DNA of 8,758 nt, from assembly GCA_900550765.1 (NCBI GenBank), contig URTC01000058.1, forward strand, positions 1 through 8,758, in the 5' to 3' direction. Source of the stretch: an uncultured Clostridia bacterium (GTDB lineage: Bacteria > Bacillota > Clostridia > Christensenellales > QALW01). Shown here piece after piece: positions 1-6,339 of the stretch. Under the pieces are notes generated by a model. That model was not told the origin of the DNA and made no database searches. It saw only the letters and a list, made by a program, of their open reading frames with translations. The translations under genes and the position numbers were made by a program. Position 1 is the stretch's first letter, and each line of letters starts with the position of its first letter.

Positions 1-240
1 GCGCGGACGGAGGCCTATATCCGCAAACACCGGGCGGGCCGCAACGCGAAGATGGCCCGGGGGCGGCAGAAGAGGCTGGACCGTCTGGAGCGGCTGGCGG
101 CGCCGGAGGCCCGGAGCGCCCCGCCGGTGTGCGAGTTCCAGCCGCGGCCCGCGGGCCGGACGGGAGACCTGGAGGTGGTGGGACTGTCGGTAGGGTACCG
201 CAGTCCGGTGCTGGAGGGGCTGGACCTGACCATCCAGCCG
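1..240 (+). other. Fragment of an ABC-F ATPase (inter-domain linker and start of second ATPase domain)
   Basis: Reading from base 1, the frame gives a basic helical stretch (EAYIRKHRAGRNAKMARGRQ, then KRLDRLERL). It is followed by a proline-rich turn and the first strand of a nucleotide-binding domain (LEVVGLSVGY). That arrangement is typical of the arm/linker between the two ATPase halves of ABC-F proteins, the ribosome-associated family that includes EttA and antibiotic-protection proteins. Nothing after about residue 60 resembles an ABC-F second half, so only a scrap is present. The 3' limit is approximate, because ABC-F and ABC-exporter domains are alike here. It is GC-rich compared with the sequence after ~925. 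Confidence 0.65.
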
Positions 241-1935
241 GGCAGGATCTATGGGCTGATCGGACGAAACGGGGCGGGTAAGACCACCCTGCTGGGCATC
301 CTCACAGGCCAGAACACCAAGGACAGCGGGCAGGTGACCTGCGATGGAGAGCCGGTGTGGGAGAACAGCAGGGCGCTGGAGCAGATCTGCTTTTCCCGGG
401 AGCTCCAGCCCACCCTGTTCTCAGGTCCCAACAACCAGAAGGTCCGGTACTACCTGAAGTCGGACGCCATATTCTACCCCAACTGGGACCAGGAGTATGC
501 CGACCGCCTGCTGAAGTACTACGAGGAGAACCCCCAGTTCATCCAGCCCGAGAGCCGGAAGAACGAGATGATCGCCTTCATCAAGCAGGGCCTGCAGGAC
601 ACCTGTGTTTCCCGCACCTCTGTCAAGTGGGGCATCCCCGTACCCTTTGACCCCAAGCACACCATGTATGTCTGGGTCGATGCGCTGAGCAACTATATCT
701 CCGCGCTGGGCTACGGCAACGAGACCTACCACGATTACAACAAGTTCTGGCCTGCTGACCTGCACATGGTGGGCAAGGAGATCCTGCGCTTCCACACCAT
801 CCTGTGGCCCGCCATGCTGATGGCTCTGGATCTGCCGCTGCCCAAGCGGGTGTTCGGCCACGGCTGGCTGGTCTTCGGGGGAGAAAAGATGAGCAAGAGC
901 CGCGGCAACGTGGTGGACCCGGTCGTTTTATGCGAAAAATACGGCGTGGACGCGATTCGCTATTTCCTGATGCGCGAAATGCCCTTCGGCATGGCCGGCA
1001 ATTTTACCAATGAAGCGCTTTTTGCCAGAATCAACAGCGATTTGGCCAATGATTTAGGCAATTTAATCAGCCGGACCTGTGCGATGATTGAAAAATATTT
1101 CGGCGGTGTTCTGCCCGCGCCGGGCGAGACCGCGGAGCCGGACGGCGAGCTGATTGCTTTGGCGGAAGCCACGCTGCCGGCGGTGGAAAAAAAGATGGAT
1201 GAATTCCAGTTTTCTCTGGCGCTGACGGAAATTTGGAAGCTGATTTCCCGCTGCAATAAATATATTGATGAAACCATGCCTTGGGCGCTGGCCAAGGACG
1301 AAGGCAAAAAAGGCCGGCTGGCTGCGGTTTTGTATAATTTGGCTGAGGCCGCCCGAATCATCAGCGTGCTGATTGCGCCGGTGATGACGAAAACTCCTGC
1401 AAAGATACAGGCCGCGCTGGGGGTCCCGGAGGAGCTTGCTACACTGGAGAGCATTCTTCATTTCGGCGGTATCCGCCCGGGAAGCCCGGTAAAGAAGATG
1501 GAGCTTTTGTTCCCGCGCATTGATATCGAGGCGGAGCTTGCGGCGCAGGAAGCGGAAAAAGAGGAGAAAAAAGAAGAGAAAAAAACAGCGGCGGAGCCGG
1601 CCGCGCAGGAGACGATAACGATTGAGGATTTTGCAAAAGTATCGTTAAAAACGGCAAAGGTGTTGACCTGCGAAAAGTTAGAGGGGTCCGATAAACTGTT
1701 AAAGATGACGCTTGCCTGCGGTGATGGGGAGCGCACGGTAGTTTCCGGCATTGCCAAATGGTATACGCCCGAGGAGATGGCGGGCAAAACCGTGGTGCTG
1801 GTGGCCAATTTAAAGCCGGCCAAGCTGCGCGGCGTTGTAAGTGAGGGCATGATTCTGTGCAGTGAGGATAAAAACGGCCGCCTCAGCCTGATAACGCCGG
1901 AGCAGGCGATGCCTGCGGGAGCTGTGGTGCGCTGA
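1..1935 (+). CDS. metG: Methionyl-tRNA synthetase (metG) with chimeric, non-MetG 5' end; partial at window start
   Basis: The frame is open from base 1; the first ATG is at 52, and residues below count from it. Residues from about 149 to 627 are methionine--tRNA ligase, which charges tRNA-Met. Visible are the class Ia core, the KMSKS loop at K279-S283 (nt 886-900), the helical anticodon-binding domain (about 310-480), a Glu/Lys/Ala-rich linker (about 494-515) and a C-terminal EMAPII/Trbp111 tRNA-binding domain (521-627). The first ~148 residues are not MetG. They are ABC-ATPase sequence, so the HIGH motif and the zinc/CP region are absent and this product could not activate methionine. Total length is close to a normal ~640-residue MetG only by coincidence. 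Codon use changes near nt 880-925: about 15 of 137 codons end in A/T from 511 to 921, against about 27 of 65 just after. The part from about 925 to 1935 is a reliable 3' portion of metG; the 5' part is probably a joining artefact. The stop overlaps the tatD start by one base. Confidence 0.85.
   Translation, partial: ARTEAYIRKHRAGRNAKMARGRQKRLDRLERLAAPEARSAPPVCEFQPRPAGRTGDLEVVGLSVGYRSPVLEGLDLTIQPGRIYGLIGRNGAGKTTLLGILTGQNTKDSGQVTCDGEPVWENSRALEQICFSRELQPTLFSGPNNQKVRYYLKSDAIFYPNWDQEYADRLLKYYEENPQFIQPESRKNEMIAFIKQGLQDTCVSRTSVKWGIPVPFDPKHTMYVWVDALSNYISALGYGNETYHDYNKFWPADLHMVGKEILRFHTILWPAMLMALDLPLPKRVFGHGWLVFGGEKMSKSRGNVVDPVVLCEKYGVDAIRYFLMREMPFGMAGNFTNEALFARINSDLANDLGNLISRTCAMIEKYFGGVLPAPGETAEPDGELIALAEATLPAVEKKMDEFQFSLALTEIWKLISRCNKYIDETMPWALAKDEGKKGRLAAVLYNLAEAARIISVLIAPVMTKTPAKIQAALGVPEELATLESILHFGGIRPGSPVKKMELLFPRIDIEAELAAQEAEKEEKKEEKKTAAEPAAQETITIEDFAKVSLKTAKVLTCEKLEGSDKLLKMTLACGDGERTVVSGIAKWYTPEEMAGKTVVLVANLKPAKLRGVVSEGMILCSEDKNGRLSLITPEQAMPAGAVVR
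226..513 (+). other. Fragment of an ABC-exporter ATP-binding subunit (Walker A region)
   Basis: Residues about 59-154 of the chimeric frame carry a Walker A motif GRNGAGKT (71-78, nt 262-285). They continue with a region characteristic of Firmicute ABC-2/YtrB-type ATPases: LTGQNTKDSG, then GEPVWEN, CFSREL and FYPNWD. There is no Q-loop-to-signature segment, Walker B or H-loop, because the sequence turns into MetG at YADRLL (149-154, nt 496-513). YADRLL is plausible in both families, which suggests the join occurred at that short shared stretch. The piece is too short to be functional. Both boundaries are approximate. Confidence 0.65.
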
Positions 1936-2702
1936 TGCGCTGGCTGGATGTGCACTGCCACTATGAGGACAGCCGCTTTGATGCAGATCGTACCGCTGTT
2001 TTAGAGGCGGTGGCTGAAAAGGGGATTATCGCCATAGATGCCGGCTGCAGTGTAAGGGACAGCCGCCGTGTGTGCGGGTATGCAGAGGCTTATTCCAACC
2101 TCTATTTCTGTGCCGGCATTCACCCGGAAAATGCGGCGGAGTTTTCACAAAGCGCGCTGGAAGAGCTGCAAGCTTTGTGGGGGCATGAAAAATGCGTAGG
2201 CGCCGGGGAGATCGGGCTGGACTATTACTGGAAGGAAAATCCCCCTAAAACGGTGCAGCAGGCGGCTTTTGTGGCCCAGGCGGAGACGGCGAAGGCTGCG
2301 GGCAAGCCGGTGGTCATTCACTGCCGTGAGGCCGCGGGCGATATGGTGCAGCTGGTGCGCGCGCATGATATTTCTTTCGGCGTCATGCACTGCTTTTCCG
2401 AGAGCCGGGAGACGGCAAAAATCTACCTGGATCAGGGTCTGTATTTTTCTTTCGGCGGAACCTCTACCTTTAAAAATGCGGTGCGCGCGGTGGAAAATTT
2501 ACGGTATCTTCCCCGTGACCGTGTGCTTTTGGAGACGGACAGCCCCTATTTAGCGCCGGAGCCGAAGCGGGGGCAGCGGAATGATTCGGCGAATCTTATT
2601 TATATTGCCGAAAATTTAGGCCGTCTTTGGGGCGTTCCGGCGGCGGAGGCCGCGGAAATTACGTTTCAAAACGCCTGCCGCCTGTTCGGACGTGCATTTT
2701 AA
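1935..2702 (+). CDS. tatD: TatD family metal-dependent hydrolase (DNase)
   Basis: This 255-residue protein has the expected length and all the metal-ligand signatures of the TatD family, a TIM-barrel amidohydrolase-type group with DNA 3'-end exonuclease/DNase activity in the cytoplasm. Visible are the N-terminal HxH pair (H7, H9), the GIHP strand (H63), the glutamate in GEIGLDYY (E92), H129 in VIHCRE, H152 in MHCFS and the C-terminal aspartate in LLETDSPYL (D202). The ATG overlaps the metG stop as TGATG. A weak GGGAG sits 13 bases upstream (1917-1921), so translation is probably coupled to metG. metG followed by tatD is a common Firmicute order, often continuing with rnmV and ksgA; here that continuation is missing. 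Confidence 0.95.
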   Translation: MRWLDVHCHYEDSRFDADRTAVLEAVAEKGIIAIDAGCSVRDSRRVCGYAEAYSNLYFCAGIHPENAAEFSQSALEELQALWGHEKCVGAGEIGLDYYWKENPPKTVQQAAFVAQAETAKAAGKPVVIHCREAAGDMVQLVRAHDISFGVMHCFSESRETAKIYLDQGLYFSFGGTSTFKNAVRAVENLRYLPRDRVLLETDSPYLAPEPKRGQRNDSANLIYIAENLGRLWGVPAAEAAEITFQNACRLFGRAF

Positions 2703-2732
2703 AGAAACGTTGTTATCCAATATACAGATTTA

Positions 2733-2770
2733 GTGCTGCGTAGAATTTTTTGGGGACAAGAACGCAGTGC
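2733..2770 (+). other. Possible RNA hairpin abutting the ribosome binding site of the TIM-barrel gene
   Basis: GTGCTGCGT (2733-2741) can pair over nine positions with ACGCAGTGC (2762-2770), seven of them Watson-Crick and two G-U, across a 20-base loop. The 3' arm ends one base before the AGGAGG at 2771. Such a stem could influence ribosome access or mark the end of the metG-tatD transcript, but it lacks a following T run and may be chance. Confidence 0.25.
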
Positions 2771-2776
2771 AGGAGG
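2771..2776 (+). promoter_or_regulatory. Strong Shine-Dalgarno site fixing the start of the TIM-barrel gene
   Basis: AGGAGG lies seven bases before the ATG at 2784. This selects that ATG over the in-frame GTG at 2733, which has no such site. Confidence 0.8.
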
Positions 2777-2783
2777 AAGTTTT

Positions 2784-3644
2784 ATGAAAATATCCACGGA
2801 AATTGGTTCGGCGGCGCGCATTGTCGGCGAGGAAAAGGCTTTGGAATATTTGGCGAAGGCCGGCTTTGATGCTTGGGATTTTTCGATGTTTTCCATGTGG
2901 GAGTACGATTGGAGTACGCGGGCGTATTTAAAAACAGACCATCCGCTGGCTTCGGATCATTACTTGTCGTTCGCAAAAAAATTAAAACAAATCGGGCTGG
3001 ATCATGGGCTTGTATGCAATCAGTCACACGCACCGTTTCCCAGCACCTGTGCTGAAAATTATCCGTATTTTCAGCGGGCGATTGAATGTACAGCCGAGGC
3101 GGGCGGAAGTATTTGTATTATTCATCCCAACAATGATAAATCGGCGCAGGAAAACGCTGAAATGTACGGAGTGCTGCTGCCGTTTGCCAAAGCCTGCGGG
3201 GTAAAGATCGCTGCTGAAAATATGTTTAATTGGAACCGCCAAAAAGGGGAATCGTGCTTTGCCGCCTGTGCTACTGCGGAGGATTTTACAGCGCATTTGG
3301 ATGCGGTAAACGATCCGTTTTTTGTTGCTTGTCTGGATATTGGCCATGCGGAAATGAGCGGCTCCGGTTCGGGAGCGGTCAACATGATTCATGCGCTGAA
3401 GGACCGCCTGCAGGCACTGCATCTGCATGATAACGACAGGCTCCATGATTCGCATCAGATTCCTTTTTCTATGCAGATTGATTTTACCGCCGTTGTAAAA
3501 GCGTTAAAAAAGGTTGGATATAAAGGATATTTAACGCTGGAAGCGGATGCCTATTTAAAAGATTACAGCCAGGAAAATATTTTTGAAGGAATTCAAAATT
3601 TATCTGCCAGTGCAAAAAGGCTTGCGGGTATGTTTGAGGAATAA
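2784..3644 (+). CDS. Sugar phosphate isomerase/epimerase-like TIM-barrel protein (AP endonuclease 2 / xylose isomerase-like)
   Basis: This 286-residue cytoplasmic protein resembles the xylose-isomerase-like TIM barrels (AP_endonuc_2 fold). These metal-dependent enzymes isomerise or epimerise sugars, keto-sugars or inositol derivatives. Barrel strands with likely metal or catalytic ligands are visible: the acid in KIAAENMFNW (E145), CLDIGHAEM (D185, H188), ALHLHDND (H213, H215, D216), and the last-strand glutamate in YLTLEADAY (E253). An N-terminal strand with KISTEIG and a FDAWDFSMF segment also fit the family. No membrane segment or signal peptide is seen. The start is chosen from the AGGAGG at 2771. 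The gene lies 81 bases after tatD and is closed by a strong terminator, so it may be the last gene of the metG-tatD unit. The substrate cannot be read from the sequence; endonuclease IV activity is possible but less likely. Confidence 0.85.
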   Translation: MKISTEIGSAARIVGEEKALEYLAKAGFDAWDFSMFSMWEYDWSTRAYLKTDHPLASDHYLSFAKKLKQIGLDHGLVCNQSHAPFPSTCAENYPYFQRAIECTAEAGGSICIIHPNNDKSAQENAEMYGVLLPFAKACGVKIAAENMFNWNRQKGESCFAACATAEDFTAHLDAVNDPFFVACLDIGHAEMSGSGSGAVNMIHALKDRLQALHLHDNDRLHDSHQIPFSMQIDFTAVVKALKKVGYKGYLTLEADAYLKDYSQENIFEGIQNLSASAKRLAGMFEE

Positions 3645-3648
3645 TATC

Positions 3649-3679
3649 AGCGGCGCTGAGATTTCAGCGCCGCTCTTTT
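3649..3679 (+). terminator. Rho-independent terminator after the TIM-barrel gene
   Basis: AGCGGCGCTGA (3649-3659) and TCAGCGCCGCT (3664-3674) form a perfect 11-bp GC-rich stem with a four-base GATT loop. CTTTT follows directly (3675-3679). It starts four bases after the TAA at 3642-3644 and separates the housekeeping genes from the downstream surface-polymer operon. Confidence 0.9.
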
Positions 3680-3680
3680 C

Positions 3681-3835
3681 AGGCATTTTGGGTCAATACA
3701 AAAGAACAGGCGGGATCCTTTGGGCTATATGCCGGGACTGCAGCTGTTTTTTTAATTTTTGCGGAATTTTCTTTTGCAGTGTGGGGAAGATATGGGTTGG
3801 AACTTTACAAGGAATAATTCCGGGTAACTGTGGTG
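3681..3835. other. Non-coding stretch between terminator and promoter
   Basis: No believable gene is seen here. The + strand frame is open, but it has no ribosome site or recognisable protein, and its product would be an unstructured extension of the Mor protein. A weak A/T stem is possible between 3700-3709 (AAAAGAACAG) and 3744-3753 (CTGTTTTTTT), with a 34-base loop. The stretch may be untranslated leader or regulatory DNA. Confidence 0.4.
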
Positions 3836-3841
3836 TATACA
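3811..3841. promoter_or_regulatory. Two small palindromes, candidate operator sites
   Basis: GGAATAATTCC (3811-3821) is an 11-base palindrome about a central A. TGTATACA (3834-3841) is a perfect 8-base palindrome that overlaps the putative -35 element. Their placement just upstream of a TATAAT would suit a regulator such as the Mor-family protein encoded next. Short palindromes also occur by chance, so this is only a candidate. Confidence 0.35.
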
Positions 3842-3864
3842 GAGTTAGAGAAATCAACTATAAT
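3836..3864 (+). promoter_or_regulatory. Sigma-A type promoter of the Mor / surface-polymer operon
   Basis: A perfect -10 TATAAT (3859-3864) follows a weak -35 TATACA (3836-3841; four of six bases match TTGACA) at the optimal 17-base spacing. It lies downstream of the terminator at 3649-3679 and 39 bases before the Mor ATG. This is the most convincing promoter in the window. The poor -35 overlapping a palindrome suggests activator or repressor control. Confidence 0.6.
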
Positions 3865-3903
3865 GGAACGGAAAGTGCCGATATATGGAAGGTGAAAACA
3901 ACC

Positions 3904-4179
3904 ATGGATCCGACAAAAATTAAATGTGAAGATTTAAACGGCGCGTATAATGACCTTGCAAATCTGCTGGGAATTGAAGCAGTGCTCAAACTGCATGCGG
4001 CCTATCGGGGGCAGCAGCTGACGTTTCCGGTACAGCTGTTCAGCAGAGAATATATGATTTCACAAATCTTAAAAGAATATGACGGATCCAATGTAAAAAA
4101 GCTGGCGACGCAGTTTGGCTACAGTGAAAAATGGATCCGTAAAATCATAAAAGACCATAAGGATCATAGCAAAAGCTGA
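3904..4179 (+). CDS. Mor transcription activator family protein (small HTH regulator)
   Basis: This 91-residue protein has the layout of the Mor/C family, named for the middle-operon regulator of phage Mu, a DNA-binding transcription activator. The N-terminal half (about 10-45) is a helical dimerisation-like region (DLANLLGIEAVLKLHAAYRG). The C-terminal half (about 58-84) is a helix-turn-helix with VKKLATQFGYSEKWIRKII, close to the family's LA..FGYSE..VRKI pattern. The ATG at 3904 is chosen because GGAAGGTG (3887-3894) lies nine bases upstream and the domain starts shortly after. The frame is open much further upstream but without support. It is the first gene after the promoter and sits 70 bases before the LtaS-like gene, with no clear terminator between. 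It may therefore regulate its own operon (inference). No other phage genes are visible. Confidence 0.8.
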   Translation: MDPTKIKCEDLNGAYNDLANLLGIEAVLKLHAAYRGQQLTFPVQLFSREYMISQILKEYDGSNVKKLATQFGYSEKWIRKIIKDHKDHSKS

Positions 4180-4249
4180 AAATAAAACGGTTTTCCGCGC
4201 TGCGGCAATGGCAGATGTCGGAAACATGGCTTGAAGGAGAGCAAAAAAC

Positions 4250-5986
4250 GTGAAGCAAACGGAAAACTCCGCAGATAAAAAAAATACGGTTCGGGTCAGG
4301 CTGGCTGAACTCTGGCGGGACAAGCGCGGCTACTGGAAGCGTTTTTTGGTCGCTCTGCCGGTTATGCTGTGCCTGTGCTTTACGGTACTGTTTTTCGGGC
4401 CGGTGGAGATCACGGCCTCCAGCGCCGATTCCCTTGTGTTTGGCCTTGCCGATACCGCATTGGTAACAGGAATTTTTTCTTTTGCGGCGGTTATTGTGTC
4501 CTCTTTTTTGCTTGCTGCTTTGCGGGGACGTATTTTTAACTACACGGCCTCGGTGATTTTTGCCGCTACGCTCGGAAGTTATATCCAGGGCAATTTTCTT
4601 TCCGGAAGAATGGGTGCTCTTACGGGAGATGCAATCGCCTGGCAGGAATATACCGGCGCGATGCTGGGCAATCTTGCTGTTTGGGCAATCGTTTTGCTGG
4701 CGGTATTTTTTCTTTTGTATTTGAATAAAAAGATATGGACCAACGCGCTGCAGCTGATTTCCTGCCTTTTGGTGGTTATGCAGCTGGCTGGCCTTGGAAG
4801 CATTTTAGCTTCGCAGCAGAATGGCGAAACACCGGAAAAAGAAGTGTATCTTTCGGATAGGGAAATAACGGATTTTTCCAAAAACAAAAATGTTCTGGTC
4901 TTTTTGCTGGACAGGCTGGATTATGATTATATTGAGCAGGTGCTTGCCCAGGATCCGGGGTTTTTTGACAGGCTGGACGGTTTTACCAGCTATACGAACG
5001 CTATCGCGGAATTTGCCAGAACGCGTCCCGGCGCAAGTTTTATGCTTTCCGGCTTTGAGGAAGGCGCTTACCGCATGCCGGCGGAGGAGTATTTTGAAAA
5101 GCAATGGACTGCCGGCGGCCGGAATCTTTTGGCGGATCTGACCGCGGCAGGATTTACGGTCGATCTTTACGGCGATACCCTGGGGATGATTGGTTCCGGG
5201 CGGGGGGTGGAACAGTATGTTTCCAATCTTTCCACTGCGGAGGAAAAACTGAATTATGTTCAGCTGCTTAAAAATGTGCTGAATCTCTCTTTTTACCGGT
5301 ATGCACCGCAGGCAATGAAGCCGTTTTTCTGGTGTTATACCGATGACGTGAACCGCGGATTGTATCCGGAAAGCGATCGGTATGAGATTGATGAAGCAAA
5401 ATACGCACCGCGCTTTGCACAGCTGCAGCTGAAAGAGCAGAACTATTTTAAGTTCTATCATTTTAACGGACCGCATCCGCCTTATACGTTAAAGGAAGAC
5501 GGTACACGGTCTGCGGGGAAAGAAACGGATGCTGTCCGGCAGCTGAAGGGCAGTTTCCGCATTTTGTATAAACTTTTTGACCAGCTGAAGGCAGAAGGGA
5601 TCTATGAGGATTCTGCTATTTTAATCTTAGCTGATCACGGCAGTGCCGTTTCGGATTATGAGCCGGTGACCAAGGCTATGACGATCGGCCTGTTCTATAA
5701 GCCTGCCGGTGCGGCCGGCACGCCGCTGCAGTATTCGGATGCCCCGGTTTCGCATAAAAATATTCCGGCAACCATTATGAAGGCGGCGGGGGCCGATTAC
5801 GCGGCCTACGGCACCCCCTTAGATGAAGTGGTTAATCATGTGGACATTGTGCGGCATTTTTATAAGAGTGTGATGGTTGGGGAGCATGAAAGCGAAGTCT
5901 ATGTCTATGACATTATAGGCGACGCCAGGGTGTTTGAAAACTGGAAGGTCTCCCATACGTTTAAGGCAGAATATTATTTTTATTGA
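4250..5986 (+). CDS. Membrane-anchored sulfatase/alkaline phosphatase superfamily enzyme, LtaS-like
   Basis: This 578-residue protein has about five membrane segments (roughly 32-50, 66-91, 96-112, 137-158, 163-186) and then a large extracellular sulfatase-fold domain (about 212-535). That is the layout of lipoteichoic acid synthase and other phosphoglycerol or phosphoethanolamine transferases. Metal and catalytic signatures are visible: first-strand aspartate in NVLVFLLDRLDYD (D221), a likely nucleophile threonine in FARTRPGAS (T258), histidine in HFNGPHPPY (H409), and the D-H pair in LILADHGS (D462, H463). The T.RP context is closer to the wider transferase family than to true sulfatases, which need a C/S-x-P-x-R formylglycine site that I do not see. 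The start is GTG, supported by AAGGAGA (4234-4240) nine bases upstream. Transfer of glycerophosphate or a similar group to a surface polymer is inferred from fold and neighbours; sulfatase activity is unlikely. Confidence 0.85.
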   Translation: MKQTENSADKKNTVRVRLAELWRDKRGYWKRFLVALPVMLCLCFTVLFFGPVEITASSADSLVFGLADTALVTGIFSFAAVIVSSFLLAALRGRIFNYTASVIFAATLGSYIQGNFLSGRMGALTGDAIAWQEYTGAMLGNLAVWAIVLLAVFFLLYLNKKIWTNALQLISCLLVVMQLAGLGSILASQQNGETPEKEVYLSDREITDFSKNKNVLVFLLDRLDYDYIEQVLAQDPGFFDRLDGFTSYTNAIAEFARTRPGASFMLSGFEEGAYRMPAEEYFEKQWTAGGRNLLADLTAAGFTVDLYGDTLGMIGSGRGVEQYVSNLSTAEEKLNYVQLLKNVLNLSFYRYAPQAMKPFFWCYTDDVNRGLYPESDRYEIDEAKYAPRFAQLQLKEQNYFKFYHFNGPHPPYTLKEDGTRSAGKETDAVRQLKGSFRILYKLFDQLKAEGIYEDSAILILADHGSAVSDYEPVTKAMTIGLFYKPAGAAGTPLQYSDAPVSHKNIPATIMKAAGADYAAYGTPLDEVVNHVDIVRHFYKSVMVGEHESEVYVYDIIGDARVFENWKVSHTFKAEYYFY

Positions 5987-6018
5987 GCTTGCCCTTTAAG
6001 GGAAAAGAAAGGAAATAT

Positions 6019-6339
6019 ATGAAAAAAGCAATAAAAACGGCAGTGGAATTTCTCTTGTTCTTTGTGTTGGGATGCGCATTTTTTACAGCAACGGTAAGCG
6101 CGTATATTGACCCCTCGGCCATGACGTATATCGTGCAGGTGGTGGTGGGTATTGTAATCGCCGGTGCAGCGGCCTTCGGCTTTTATTTTCAAAGGCTGCG
6201 CCGTAAATTGAAAAAGAAGGATGAAGCTGCCGCCGACGACTATGATTCGGCCGCGTTCTCCGAGGAGGAGATCGAAGACGACGGTGAGTTTGATGACAGC
6301 GATATCCCCGATGACGATGAAGACACGGAGAGCAAATAA
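6019..6339 (+). CDS. Small membrane protein with signal-peptide-like N-terminus and acidic cytoplasmic tail
   Basis: This 106-residue protein is not a family I can name. Residues 1-28 look like a signal peptide: basic start (MKKAIK), hydrophobic core (about 9-23), and a V-S-A site for type I signal peptidase before Y29. The predicted mature end begins YIDPSAM, recalling the YIDPG-type motif of small proteins often found in bacterial surface-polysaccharide loci. A second hydrophobic segment (about 36-57) is followed by a strong positive stop-transfer cluster (RRLRRKLKKK region, 59-67). The tail that follows has 21 Asp/Glu among its last 39 residues. If cleaved, the protein would be single-pass with an acidic cytoplasmic tail. 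The ATG at 6019 is preceded by AAAGGAAA (6008-6015) and lies 32 bases after the LtaS-like gene. A TTG start at 5983 is less likely. Its end overlaps the signal peptidase start. Confidence 0.8.
   Translation: MKKAIKTAVEFLLFFVLGCAFFTATVSAYIDPSAMTYIVQVVVGIVIAGAAAFGFYFQRLRRKLKKKDEAAADDYDSAAFSEEEIEDDGEFDDSDIPDDDEDTESK

Noticed and set aside
421..861. Long open frame on the minus strand opposite metG
   Set aside because: Mirror of a GC-rich coding frame; the product has no recognisable domain and the + strand protein is clearly MetG here.
1..1935. A genuine novel ABC ATPase-MetG fusion protein
   Set aside because: Both ABC pieces are incomplete, MetG lacks HIGH, and the codon usage switch inside metG points to a joining artefact.
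2741..2746. TAGAAT as a -10 box for a separate promoter of the TIM-barrel gene
   Set aside because: No acceptable -35 hexamer lies 16-18 bases upstream, and the nearest TTG-type element is 25 bases away.
3583..3903. Upstream in-frame extension of the Mor protein
   Set aside because: It would begin inside the TIM-barrel gene and read through the terminator hairpin; the ATG at 3904 has a good ribosome site and a complete domain.
4195..4205. Small CCGC-GCT-GCGG hairpin after the Mor gene as a terminator
   Set aside because: The stem is only four base pairs, the loop is three bases and no T run follows, so read-through into the LtaS-like gene is expected.
4805..5476. 223-codon open frame on the minus strand opposite the LtaS-like gene
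   Set aside because: The + strand frame has clear sulfatase-fold motifs over the same bases, and the minus product is basic and featureless.
5992..6002. CCCTTTAAGGG between the LtaS-like gene and the small membrane protein gene
   Set aside because: The arms meet about one central base, so no RNA hairpin can form, and there is no promoter-like context.
6064..6075. VLGC in the leader of the small membrane protein as a lipoprotein signal
   Set aside because: Leucine directly before the glycine does not fit the lipobox, while V-S-A a few residues later fits type I signal peptidase cleavage.
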